Assembly: GCA_000708835.1 (NCBI GenBank)
Contig: DF237753.1
Location: 1-31,733, forward strand
DNA length: 31,733 nt
Direction: 5' to 3'
From: Klebsormidium nitens
Taxonomy: Eukaryota; Streptophyta; Klebsormidiophyceae; Klebsormidiales; Klebsormidiaceae
A program made the position numbers and the translations under genes. Below are positions 21,601 to 31,244 of this stretch, one piece after another; within the stretch, counting starts at the first letter, position 1, and each line of letters begins with the position of its first letter. The notes under the pieces are model-generated. The model ran no database searches, was not told the DNA's origin, and worked only from the letters and a program-made list of their open reading frames with translations.

Positions 21601-24600
21601 GAACGCTCTCGTAAGATCTTACTCGTGTTTCAATGTTTATCTTCTTCGGTCCGATTTTGCTTCTTCCCAAGGATGCTGTTTGTCTTCCAAACAAAGCCCT
21701 CTTTCTTTTCGTGATGGCTTTCAAGAGAGATAGTAGAAAGAGCTTTGTATAGCTTACCAAGAGAAAGAGATAGTAGAAAGAAGTTTGTGTAGCTTACAGA
21801 TATGTGCGAGAAGTCAGAAGACGTGATATCCCATACGCTATCCTGCAGGAGATCACGGGCAATGTATACGTCCTCGTCGACTTCATTCTGCACAGCTGCA
21901 CGAAAGGCGTCACCAAGGGAGAGCCAGAGGCAACGGTCCTAGCGAGGGTGAGCTTCGATTTCTCATTTGTCAGCACTTCCGATCTTTCTAATGCCTTCGG
22001 TAGACATATTCTGGGGGTGAAGAATACGGTAAAAACGACTTGGCTTGCGAAGATCGAATGATTTTTATGTTCTTCATAGAGTTTCGCTGTATGTATTCCG
22101 GTTCTTAGGTCACTACAAAGTTAACCAACCTGCTGAGTGCAATTCTGAATCCGGACGTTACAGGGCCCGCATTTTAGGCGACCCATATGTGCAGTTGGGC
22201 TCAGATTCCATTTCAATATACTTCACACATATTACTTTCATTGCGACCTTGCAACCTGACGACCTTACGATCACGCGGTTTGCCACTAACGGCATCCAAT
22301 TTGGGCTTTGCAATATTCCTCAATAGGCCATCGCGTGCTAAGGAGCTTTTCTTTTCGGACATTACCCTTTCCAACCAGCAAACCCCTTCAATAGTCCAAG
22401 CAAGCCCGAGTCGTGAACCGAGCACTCCTGCTCTCAGTCCCCCATCTGCCTTCTGTGTGGGGGAGCGTTTCACACCATCTTGCCACCACTGTTGCCCGGT
22501 TCGTGAAAGAAAGCGAGACCTTCAAGTGGGCTCAAGGCGCACATTTTATTGTTTCACCTCTGGTCAGTAGGGGCGCCGCCAACATGGGTTTTCTAGCTTT
22601 GGCTCGAACAACTCCTCTCGTATGACGTCAACCAGGTTCATCTTCGACTCCAACGCTTCCGTCCGTGTGGACTGGTACCAGATTCATTTGGATGGTTATC
22701 CTAAAACTTCAACCTCAAAACCGTTCCTTAACCCGCAGACTGCCGCCAACCTGGCGCACATTCTCTGGGTCGAGGAGCTCCTCCCTTATGACGTCACCCT
22801 GCTCGCGCTGGCGGACCGCGACGACCACCCGCAGGCCCTGTCGCTTTTGACCCTGCTCCTGGAGCGGCCTGAAATCAGTCAGCGCGTGCAGCGGTACTGC
22901 GCCCAACGGGGCCCCGCGGAACACTGGACGCGCGAAGAGGTGCCCGTGAGGGCGGACCTGCGCGCGGCGCTCGGGGCGCATTATGCAGGGAGTGACAGGT
23001 GGGTAACGCTTGGGTGGAATCTGTGCTGGGGGTAACGACGCCGGAAAGGGGGGGGGGATCACTCACCATTGTATCATTCACTGTACCTGAACATGTATGA
23101 ATAGAACTAACCTTTGGAATTTGCCGTGCACTGTAGACATGAGGTGAAATTGGCTGGTGGATGTTGTCCGTCATTTCTTCCTTCTTCTTGTCTCTTCTAC
23201 ATGCTGATTTCTACGGAAAGAGCTGGCCTCGTTTCATAAACCTCGGCAACATAGCAGCACCGCACTCCTGACATGGGACTGTTGGATGATGTTTCGCCCT
23301 CCCACTTTGGATCGTTCTCTATTCAGAGGCCTTTCCAAGGCTCAGGTTTTGTTTATCCTGGTCCGTTGCTTGTCCAGAGAGTCACTCATCGCTGCCGTGA
23401 CGGGAGGAAGATTCAAACGTTTGAAACGGGCGGGCTTCATGAACAGACCGACTCAACACTTACAGGCACCCCCCCCTGTTCGACGATCTGTGCCTGCGCG
23501 CCCTCCCGGTCCTCCCCGTCCTAGTTGGCCGCCTCGTGGAGCACGACCGGTTCGATGCTGCAACCAAGCTGCTGACGTCATACGGGCCCCTGCTGACGTA
23601 CCACCCCAGCAAACTGATGGTCGTGCGGGACCTGCTGGCGTATTACCATGGAATCATGCCGCCCAAGCTGGTGAGGGGGGGTCCTTTTGCCCGCGTTGGG
23701 GGGGGGGCGGGGGGGGGGGTGGGAAGGCGGGAAAATGCAATTTTGCTTTCTCCATCGGAACGATGTTGTGATTTAGCACGACGTTTGTTTTCAAGAGTGC
23801 AAGCACCTTTGTCTCCAAGACTGCGTGTGCACATCGGTGGAGAAGACTTTCATACGACTTCCATACGACTTCTTCTCCTTGCGTGAAGCTCCCCTTCTGA
23901 ACCGGCGTCCTAACCCTCGGTTATGCAGGTCAACACGCTGGTAACCCTGCTCGACGTCCAAAAGTACGGCTTCAGCGAGCCCTTCTCCAACTACCTCAAG
24001 CACCCAGAAAACGCGGAACCCCTTTTGGCCCCAAACTACTTCCTTAACCTCCTCACCAAAGTCGCCCACGTGTTACCCTCCATGGGCGAAACCCTCTACA
24101 GCCGCCAGAGCCTCAACCCCGCGAAAAGCGGGCCCCACATGCGGCGGGGGGGCAGTACCGGCGGCAGTTCGACCCCCTGGCGCCTGACGAGCGTGTTTGC
24201 GAAGCACCAGGATTGCGCCACGCAGGCGCAGGTATTGATGGCGACGGTTGAGGTGGAGTTGCTTGCGATTCCCTTTCCGGCGGAACGGACGGCGAGGGCG
24301 CTCGTGGGGGCGGCGCTGTGGCCGGAAAACGTGGGGCGTATGGAGCGGAACAACCGGACGGCCATGGCGTAAGCGGAACTCATTTCACCTCTACTTGGTC
24401 TGCTTGGACGGATCCTTTCCGTTTAGGCTTTGTGTGCGTCCTTTGCTTGTTCTTCGGCGAAAGCTGTCCTTTGATTGCTCCACGCTTGTTTGTTGACAAG
24501 GCTCATTCTTGAACCCCTGTCGACGGGTTCAAACGGCGCTCCGCAAGAAATGCTCATTCCTTTTATGCTTCGACCTTCGGAAAACCTTTTCTCCAGTACA

Positions 24601-27462
24601 CGCAGGCCCCGTCCCCAGTCCGGGGCCCGGGCACTTCCCCTTGTAGCGACTGGAAGTCTTCCCGAGAGACCTGAAAACCCTAGACTTTTGAAACTTAGAC
24701 CTACAGTTCCTGCTTATCGTGTGACGTCTCTCTCTTCTTAATGCACGCCCCGTCACGTGCCGGGCGGCTCTTTGCAAACTCCCCTCCATCACCCGGCATT
24801 TTTTTCTTAGTAATCTTGAGTTCCTGGGCGTGGTAGTGGACTTTGCTCTTGTAAGCGTGGCATAAGCACGTCCCGTCCGGGCAGCCTACGGTGCTAGTAG
24901 TGGACTTTGGCCGTCCAGAAAAGACCCGTACTCACTTCACGAGTTTTGACAGCCCGACGCCCACCTTCACGCAGGCCCCATAAATCGCCGTACGGCTCTT
25001 CGCAACTTACCCTATACCACATGGGGATCAATTCTAGAGACCTTGAAGCCCTGGTTATCGAGGTGAAGAATTCTTCTAGTTACATATATGCAGGCCCCGT
25101 CACACGCCGGAAGGCTCGTCACAGTCTGCCCTGCAGAACCTTCCTGGGGTCACCCGACAGACCTTGATTAATTTGGAATTACGGGTCTGATTTGTCTTGT
25201 GTCATAACATACCATTCCTCTTGTTGCAGGCCCCGTAACACGCCGGGCGGCTCTTTGCAGTCCCGCCCTACCGCCCCGTTTTCCTCTTTTCAGGGCTTTG
25301 TGACCGCGTTTTCGACCTTAATTTACTTCTTGTAAGGAGTGCGTTGTCTTGATTGCAGGCCCGGTAACAGGGGGCTCTTCGCAGTCCTCCCTTATACCGC
25401 CTGAGTAACCACTGAAAAGAATTTAACTCTGGGTTGCCGACTCTAACCTGTTTCTTGCTTATTTTGGATTCTTTTCGAATTGCAGGCCCCGTAACGCGCC
25501 GGGCGGCTCGTCGCAGTCCCCGTTATACCGTCCGGGGATCACCCCGAGCGCCGCCCAGTTCGCCGAGACCACGGGCATCGTACTCGCGCAGCTGCCGGTG
25601 CGCTTCCACGTGGCGTTCTTTGAGGAGGTCCAGAGCGTGATCTCCGCCGCGCCCTGGTTCAACGGAACCCTGAGCAGCTTAGCGGAACCTGGGGGGGGCG
25701 GAACGCTGGGCCGGTTGGAGGAGCCCGGGGTGAGGCACCGGTTGCAGGGGTGGCCGTTTGCGGCGGAGGCGAACAACGCGGCGGAGGAGGGGACGGTCAC
25801 GGGGACGACGCAAGTGCTCGGGATGGCGCATGCGTTTGGTTATGGTAAGATTCGATGTCTGAATCTGCTCAGTGCTTTACTTGTGGTGAGTTTTTTCAAA
25901 TGCATAGCTTCGTCTTAGTTTACCGCCTGAAACCTTTCCGAACATCCAACAACAATTGCTTAGAACTTCTTCGTTTCGTTTCATTCTTTGGAAGTCCGTC
26001 CTGACGAGAAGAGCTCTTCTAGAAGCTTCAATCTCTCGACAAGGCAAAGGGAACTTGTCAAGGCTCGCAACGCTCTGCACACTTCGCATGGATCAGCGGC
26101 ACACGCTCGCTTCCGCTCACTCCGGTTCCGGTGTCTTGCAGCCGTTCCGTTCGAGTGGCTGGGCAGTCTGAGCAGCCTAGTGATTCGACAGCGGCCGATA
26201 CGCAGCGGCGCGCACCTGCGCCTCTGCTTCAAAATGGTGGGGCCCATGGTGCCGGCAATGGCGCCCTCGCGGCCGCTCTTCGCGAAGGTGAGCGGAATTC
26301 CTAAGCCTCTCAAAACTTTCCGGGCTAGCAATTTAGCTCGCGGCCGCTCTGCGGGAAGGTGGGGGAAATTTCAAAACGCTAAAACTTTCTGAGCTCGTGA
26401 TTCTGCTCGCGGCCGCTCTTCGCAAACGTGAGCGGGGAGCCTAAACCTCTGAAACCTTCTGAGCTGTTTATCTGGCTCGCGGCCATTCTCTCTGAAGGTT
26501 AGGGACATTTCTAGACCTTGCAATTCCCTGGGTTTATCTTAGGCTTTGGCGGCTTCTGCGAGAATCAATCGAGACGACGGAAGCTTCTGAGCTTTGATCA
26601 GATTTTGACATTGAAATGGCGCTTTTGCAATCAGATGACACGACTTGTTGGGGGCTTTCCGAAGACAGATGTTCGAATAGGAGTTGCTTTTGGCTTGTAC
26701 AGTCCTTCGACTGCGGATCGAATGCTACCTTCGCCCGAAGCGATAGCTGATCGCTCAAAACGTCCGACTTTCTAAGAGTTTTAAGCCCTTTCTCTTCTAC
26801 CGGTATCGCTACTCTCAGCAGTAACGATTAACCTTTGCCGCCGTTGTCCGCAGACGCTGGCCCTGCTGTTCACCATCCTTGCGGACGTGTTCGGACGCTC
26901 GAGCACGACCACTGCCGCGGACGCTGCGGAGATGTCCGACCTGGTTGATTTCCTGTATCCACCGCAATCTGCTCCTGCTTCTCTTTTCTGGACTCCTCTT
27001 TTCCGCTCGCTTCGGCTACAGCGGGCTTCCAGAGCCTCGTTCAGTGGTCTTTTGCGACTTCAACTGTTTCCGATTCGTTTACTCGGTTCTTCCTGATGTC
27101 CTTCGAGAATTTCCGCTTAGACTTCGCCTGTAAAGTAATCCTTCTGTGCAATCTGGTTCTACTTAGTGCTGCTCTTCCCAATGTAGGCTGCCTTCCTTCC
27201 TCTTTATTGCCGCACGTGCCAACTTGAAATCTTTGCTTCCTTGACGTCACCCAATCCAACCAGGCATCACTGCGTGACGCTCGAGGGCCGGTACATGAGC
27301 CCGGGGGATCGTTCCGCCCACATGAGCACCCTGAGAATGTGCACACAGGCGATCGACCGGTTGCACCCCGAGCTGCAAAAGCTCTTCCGACATCTGGTAC
27401 AGGACCCCGAGAGCGCCTTGTTTGCGGCAGAGATTGCGCAAAAGAACCAGCAGGAACGATAA
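9621..27462 (+). CDS. MED23: Mediator of RNA polymerase II transcription subunit 23 (MED23), 26 exons
   Basis: MED23 is a large tail-module Mediator subunit that links transcription factors to RNA polymerase II in the nucleus. Exons, in consistent phase: 9621-9686, 10467-10510, 11083-11182, 11769-12107, 12701-13117, 13554-13751, 14331-14452, 15027-15121, 15430-15520, 15899-16184, 16693-16917, 17273-17388, 18059-18182, 18661-18758, 19250-19483, 20069-20246, 20888-21026, 21535-21596, 21849-21947, 22739-22998, 23466-23670, 23929-24368, 25486-25844, 26142-26287, 26854-26954 and 27264-27462 (TAA). This predicts about 1580 residues, close to plant MED23. Recognisable plant-MED23 phrases include SWQEWCLFADLL (exon 9), ELLNYRLLPFYR (14), HAWSEKTLRHFPASLREML (16), LPYDVTLLALADRDDHPQAL (20), LMVVRDLLAYYHGIMPPKLV (21-22) and DFLHHC (25-26). 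Exon 4 carries a Pro/Ser/Lys-rich linker. Exon 5 could start at 12683 instead, in frame. The start and first two tiny exons are less certain than the rest. Exon 11 uses a GC donor. Several exon edges are duplicated into introns. Confidence 0.9.
10048..10080 (+). repeat. Perfect 10-bp inverted repeat in MED23 intron 1
   Basis: tagtctggca at 10048-10057 and its exact reverse complement tgccagacta at 10071-10080 flank a 13-base loop. The motif ctgga stands directly outside both arms. Function unknown. Confidence 0.6.
16152..16690 (+). repeat. Five-unit array of the MED23 exon 10 donor edge (four decayed copies in intron 10)
   Basis: The exon 10 end (CTTCCTCGTCTCGCGCCTC, then GCATGTCCCACAAG|gttagg) recurs downstream. 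Taking the gcatgt core as anchor, units fall at 16171 (real), 16295, 16392, 16490 and 16623, with spacings of about 124, 97, 98 and 133 bp. Units also share their intron-like tails, which end in ctctttccag, ctctttccag and ctttttccag. Each unit therefore resembles a miniature exon edge plus intron with donor-like and acceptor-like ends. The last unit runs into the working acceptor ttttcctttag before exon 11 at 16693. Confidence 0.85.
16918..17272 (+). other. GC-AG intron of MED23
   Basis: Exon 11 ends TCACAG and the intron starts gcaagt, a GC donor in otherwise perfect consensus context, as is usual for GC-AG introns. The acceptor is cccggtgcag. Joining 16917 to 17273 keeps the frame in phase 0 and continues the protein with GTFELPG, as in plant MED23. 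The nearby gtcaca at 16911 is a poor donor and would shift the frame. Confidence 0.7.
17957..18138 (+). repeat. 91-bp tandem duplication of the MED23 exon 13 acceptor edge
   Basis: The working exon 13 begins at 18059 after tgctgaccgtag. Exactly 91 bp upstream, at 17968 after tgctgacgcag, is a close copy of the first 55 or so bases of the exon. It encodes LTNMVEELVALGQPAVSV against LTNMIEELVAMGQPAVSV in the working exon. The upstream copy keeps an acceptor, but its frame soon stops and no donor follows, so it is not a complete alternative exon. Confidence 0.9.
18171..18340 (+). repeat. Three-unit 57-bp array of the MED23 exon 13 donor edge
   Basis: The exon end AAGCTTTTTGAG|gtcaga begins a 57-bp unit at 18171 that repeats at 18228 and 18285 (aagcttctcgaatgtgaca, then aaacttttcgaggtcaca). 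Each unit carries a version of the following intron text (ctcttttccgag, then aagcctgaatctg). The third unit retains a gag|gtcaca donor-like site. Confidence 0.85.
19446..19640 (+). repeat. 104-bp tandem duplication of the MED23 exon 15 donor edge
   Basis: The exon 15 end (ttgatggtgctcaac to aaaacgag|gtgggt, from 19446) recurs at 19550 (ttgatggtgctgaatattgc to aagacgag|gtggat). The unit includes the following cttgacactg/cttgacgctg and ttttgagtcca/cgcttgagtcca text. The differences within the exon-derived part are mostly at silent positions, so the copy is recent or conserved. Confidence 0.9.
20702..20847 (+). repeat. Inverted repeat with a doubled right arm in MED23 intron 16
   Basis: gcttcaggtaaagtaagc at 20702-20719 is matched in reverse complement by gcttactttac at 20819-20829 and again by gcttactttacct at 20835-20847. 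The two right arms form a 16-bp tandem repeat. The spacer of about 100 bp is G-rich. It could form a long-loop hairpin or be a relic of a small inverted-repeat element. Confidence 0.6.
21726..21805 (+). repeat. 40-bp tandem duplication in MED23 intron 18
   Basis: agagatagtagaaag followed by a ctttgtatagcttac-type stretch occurs at 21726 and again at 21766. This unit does not derive from an exon edge, although it lies shortly before the exon 19 acceptor at 21848. Confidence 0.8.
23671..23731 (+). other. G-rich tract next to the MED23 exon 21 donor
   Basis: Immediately after the donor of exon 21 (gtgagggggg) the intron contains very long G runs at about 23698-23731, broken by single C or T bases and continuing as gggaaggcggg. 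This has the pattern of a G-quadruplex in the sense RNA and DNA strand. Formation is a prediction only. Confidence 0.65.
24603..25545 (+). repeat. Eight-unit array of the MED23 exon 23 acceptor edge (seven decayed copies in intron 22)
   Basis: The working exon 23 starts at 25486 after ttgcag with GCCCCGTAACGCGCCGGGCG. Related units start at about 24606, 24747, 24870, 24975, 25094, 25230 and 25359, with spacings of about 141, 123, 105, 119, 136, 129 and 127 bp. Five of the seven upstream copies keep the cag acceptor; 24747 has cac and 24870 is the most decayed. The copies at 25230 and 25359 match the working edge best, including gcagtcc and the ccttataccgcc-type stretch. Units carry stop codons in the frame set by exon 22. 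Confidence 0.92.
26266..26545 (+). repeat. Four-unit, about 70-bp array of the MED23 exon 24 donor edge
   Basis: The exon end ctcgcggccgctcttcgcg, then aag|gtgagc begins units at 26266 (real), 26337, 26406 and 26476, spaced 71, 69 and 70 bp apart. A possible fifth remnant lies near 26545. The intronic tail of each unit (cctaagcctctcaaaacttt, gctaaaactttctgagctc, cctaaacctctgaaaccttc) is also shared. Donor-like sites persist as gtgggg, gtgagc and gttagg. Read-through from the real donor reaches a stop codon within the second unit. Confidence 0.9.
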
Positions 27463-28965
27463 GACATGTGTATGAAATAGGGCCATGACGCATCAGGGTC
27501 AGCAGATGTTCGACGATAGGTAGTTCTTGACGTGTACATTAGCATCATGTCCGGTCGAGTTTAGAGGGTCCTTTCCCGAAGTGCTATTGTGAGAGTGATT
27601 GTGTTTGTCGTGATGCTTAATGAAAGCTTCGGGAAGAAGAGTCTGTTCGTATCGCCCCGTTGGAGTTCGCCATGAGAGCCTTCGATCTTAGGCAAGTCGC
27701 GGAGTAGAAGCAAGTGCCCCATTCAAGGTTGTACACCTTAGCGGATTCGAAAGAGGGATGTGCTATAACGACGGTGCTTTGTGGGATCGCTTATGTAGAT
27801 AGCTGGTTACGCACATTCTAGCTGTTCGAAGCCAGGCTAGGTCATAAACGATTTTACTGTTGCACTTGATCAATGTAGTGTGCCGGTTCAGGGTTTGAAT
27901 CGCAGCTAGAAAGCAGCATGGTCATTGCAAGCCAATAGATTTTGAGTCACAACATACTCCACGTGTGAGGAAGACATGCGCACATGGTGCATCATATCAT
28001 TGCCGCGCGTCCACATGGCACACATGGTCAATTACTGATGCAGGTCCTCATGGTATACATTGGCGGTACGGTAGTTACCATGATACGCTCATGCGGGTCT
28101 CTAGACTGAGCGGCCGGGAGGCCGGAACGATCTAGCGCAATATTGGCGGCAGTACTTTAATCAATGACCACCAACACCCCCGCCCAAGCTTGGAATATCC
28201 AATGATGCGAGCGCGCAGGCTAGCTTTACGATGCTCCAGACGTACAGGACTCGGTCAAGAGCTCATAAGTTATACTACATGAAATTAAATGTCCTGCATG
28301 CAATTTGGGAGTCATGCTCGTGCAATTATGACAAGTATATACTATAGTAAGAGTCTGATGGCTTGTCGGAACTTTAAATCCTGTAGCTCGATTGAAACCA
28401 GAAACATGATTGTAACTACAATTGGTGTCACGGCTTGAGCACAATCGAAGCAGATCACACGTCCTGCCATGAGGGACCGCGCACATGCCATGCACATACG
28501 GACTTCATGAACGGGCGGGGAGCTCAATAAAGCGAAACATGCCTCGAAGGATAACAATCAATCATCAAAGGCACCGTTCCGATCGATTGCCGTGCATGCA
28601 ATGTAATTCTATCAACTTCAAACCCCAGAACTAGTAGCCTCTAATTTCTGCATGCTGCAATTTCTCGTATGAGTCGGATGTAGGACCTCTCTCGCTATTA
28701 TCAAAAAGCAATCTGCCATTTTGTGGATTGCAAAAACACAATAATCTCTTCAACTTCAACACATGACGCAAGCTCGTCTCAACCATGACTCCCTTTGTGC
28801 GACTAATGTGCTAAACTTTCTCTAGAAGATACGCACTTATGCAACTACTCGTTTGAGGTGGCGTGCACTGGAAGACGGCCAACGCAATTGGATTGATCCC
28901 TTTGAACAGATTGTGCAACCATCAACCTATCCGCCGCGCCAGCAATAAACTAAGCCTAAAACAGA
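27463..28965. other. Convergent intergenic region between MED23 and ACR3
   Basis: This 1.5-kb region should contain both 3' UTRs. It is relatively AT-rich and noticeably rich in CATG and TGCA words, for example around 27978-28100 where cacatgg recurs. An AATAAA stands at 28526-28531 on the + strand, but its role is unknown and it is far from the MED23 stop. No coding signal or RNA gene was recognised. Confidence 0.5.
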
Positions 28966-31244
28966 CTACCACCTCTTCTTCAGCCAGAGAGCCACGTAGA
29001 CCAACCCCAGAAGAACAGGGACCTCGATAAGAGGACCCACAACAGCCGCCAATGCTTCCTGCGAGTTGATCCCGAAACTCGCCACTGCTACAGCAATTGC
29101 CAGCTCAAAGTTGTTGCTTGCGGAAGTGAAGACCTGAGTGACGCTCTTCGGGTACGAGATCTTGAGCTTTTTGCAGACAAAGAGCGTCCCGGAGAAGGTG
29201 ATGGCGAAGTAGATCAGCAGGGGCACGGTGACCCGCGCGACGTCCCCCAGGTTGTGCACGACTTGCTTGCCTTGCAGCGAGAACATGACGAAGATGGTGA
29301 ACAGCAGCCCGAGGAGAGCGGTGGGCCCAAACCAGGGCAGGAACTTCCTCTCGTACCACTCTGCGCCCGGCCACTTCCGGAGCACCAGCCGAGTAACCAC
29401 ACCGGCCGCCAAAGGCACACCCAGGAAGAGCGCGACGCTCTTGGCGACAGTGCTAAAGCTCACGTCGACGCTGCGCCCCGACACCACGTTGAGGAAGAAG
29501 ATGGCCACCGGGGCGTACAGCACAATTTGCAGGACGGAGTTGAAGGCAACTAGGATGGCGCAGAAGTCGGTGTCGCCGAGCGCGAGCTGGTTCCAGATGA
29601 GGACCATCGCGATGCAGCGGGCGCAGCCAACTAGGATGACGCCGGTTCGGTACCCGGGGAGATCGGGGAGAGTGGCCCACGCGAGGCCGGTCATCAGCGC
29701 AGGGCCGATGAGCCAGTTGCCGATGAAGGACAGGAGGAGCTGATTGCGCAGGTCTGATTCCAAGAGCTGTGACCCGAGGAGCTCGTAGCGGACCTTGCAC
29801 AGTACGGGGTACATCATCCACCAGAGGCCGATGGCGATCGGGAGGGAGACGGAGTCGACCTTGGACGCGTTGAAGGCTTCCTCGATGCCCGGGATGTAGT
29901 TTCCGGCCACCACGCCGAGAATCATAACGAGCAGGATCCACACAAAGAGGTACCGGTCCAGCCAACCGAGGGCCCCAACCACCGCTGCAAAAACAAACGA
30001 TCGAATTCAACGGTCATGCGCACTCTGAAAACGAACGAGCCATCACGTTAGAATCAGCCATCAGCTGGAGGCCTCCACTTTCTGGTGAGCTACTGCTTGT
30101 CCTGTCTTCCCATGAGTCGCCGGTCTGTTTTGGTGCACCGAGATCGGTGACAGCAAGCGCGGCAGACTGGACTTTGAAGCGGGCAAAACACAGTGCCAAG
30201 TTGGACTTATGGATTAGTCCTTATGCTTCTGAATCCGGTCGACACTGAAACAGACAACCCAACTTTGTTCTCTCAACATACCAAGTTTGGTTTGTGAAAC
30301 GGCAAACGGCCTACATAAGCCCCCTGACAATCCACATTCCGCCTGCAAAAACGTCTTGCAAGGATGCGGACGGTACCACTTCTAGCTCTGGACAAACGCC
30401 CTGATCGTCTTTTCAGTCTCTGACAAAAGCACTAGCGGAGTCTGCAAACGCACAAGCGGAGTCAAGCCTGACCTTTGAAGCTTGTCGAAGAGTCGGCCTG
30501 GATCTCGGCAGAGCCGATGTCCAACGCCTTAGTCGGCACAGGTGTGGCCTTGCATGGTATAGGCTCATCTTCATTGTCCAAAAGCACAAAGGCTTTGGAT
30601 TCAACTTCCTGCAAACAGACGAACACCTTGTAAGCTCACGCAGCTTCTGGTGCTTTCCCAGAAGAAAGTTGTTACACTTTTGCCCGGGCTGAGGATTCTG
30701 AATCAGGTTCTGGAGTAGTGCAGGCTGCTGAAGGCAAACTTCCTGATAATGTGTGGCCCTTTGCCATGTGGCTGTCCGGGTCAAAGTTAGTAAGCTGATC
30801 AAACAGCAACCTTTCAGCAGCAAGAGAAAAAGAAGGGACTAGCGGTATGCTTTCCGTGTGGCTGTGTGGGAGACGAGAGTAAGCAGCAAATCAGACACCA
30901 CCCTTTTCAGCAGCGAGACAAAGAAGGTGCTAGCAGTATGCTTTCTTTGAGCTAATCCTCCCTTTGTGTTGAAGTCCTTAGCCAATCGCCTTCCAAGCGA
31001 AGGTCACAAGATTCTTTACATATGATAGCTGTATGATAACATGGAGGAGCGCCTTTGTAGGACTCACCGGTTCCTGAACATTGCACTGCGCACTGCAACC
31101 ATCATCAGCATAGGTAGCCCCAACGTCATGAGCAGCTCCAGACTGGCTCACAAAGCGGCACCGCAAGCCTTGCCTCTGTTCAACATCGTTCTTATCCAAA
31201 AGAGCATTTGAATTGTCAGGAGTACAAATCAACCTGTGTGCCAT
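28966..31244 (-). CDS. ACR3: ACR3-type arsenite efflux transporter
   Basis: Three exons on the - strand: 31244-31068 (ATG), 30608-30473 and 29984-28966 (TAG at 28968-28966). Splice sites are gtgagt/tttgcag and gtcagg/tttttgcag, and the phases agree, giving about 443 residues. ACR3 exports arsenite from the cytosol at the plasma membrane, or into vacuoles in ferns, by proton exchange. The core begins at about residue 108 (GALGWLDRYLFVWIL) and has ten predicted membrane segments. It contains the family motif ARCIAMVLIW with the essential Cys (about 228) in TM4, and NNFELAIAVAV with the conserved Glu (about 398) in TM9. The first 105 residues are a hydrophilic extension with Cys at about 7, 29, 50, 54 and 78, longer than bacterial ACR3. 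There is no ATG at the start of the last exon, which supports the two upstream exons. The core is certain; the N-terminal exons are inferred from splice signals and matching phase. Confidence 0.9.
30767..30946. repeat. 90-bp tandem duplication in ACR3 intron 1
   Basis: A unit starting tgtggctgt at 30767 repeats at 30857. The two share the middle segment cctttcagcagcaagag/cccttttcagcagcgagac and the end ctagcggtatgctttcc/ctagcagtatgctttct. Neither copy includes an ACR3 exon edge. Confidence 0.75.

Noticed and set aside
24603-25545. Regular repeats considered as a CRISPR-like or satellite array
   Set aside because: The units are diverged copies of the adjacent exon edge inside an intron of a eukaryotic gene, with no uniform repeat/spacer structure.
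28226-28495. 89-codon open frame on the - strand between MED23 and ACR3
   Set aside because: No recognisable domain or splice context, and the composition matches intergenic DNA.
29228-29743. Plus-strand open frame of 171 codons
   Set aside because: It is the antisense shadow of the ACR3 core exon.
30014-30199. Short open frame on the - strand directly upstream of the ACR3 core as candidate first exon
   Set aside because: It has no donor with the phase needed by the core exon (one base left over); 30608-30473 has both a good donor and the right phase.
30413-30823. 136-codon open frame on the - strand upstream of the ACR3 core
   Set aside because: It reads ACR3 exon 2 in the wrong frame and runs into the intron. 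The frame EVESKAFVLLDNEDEP fits the splice phases instead.
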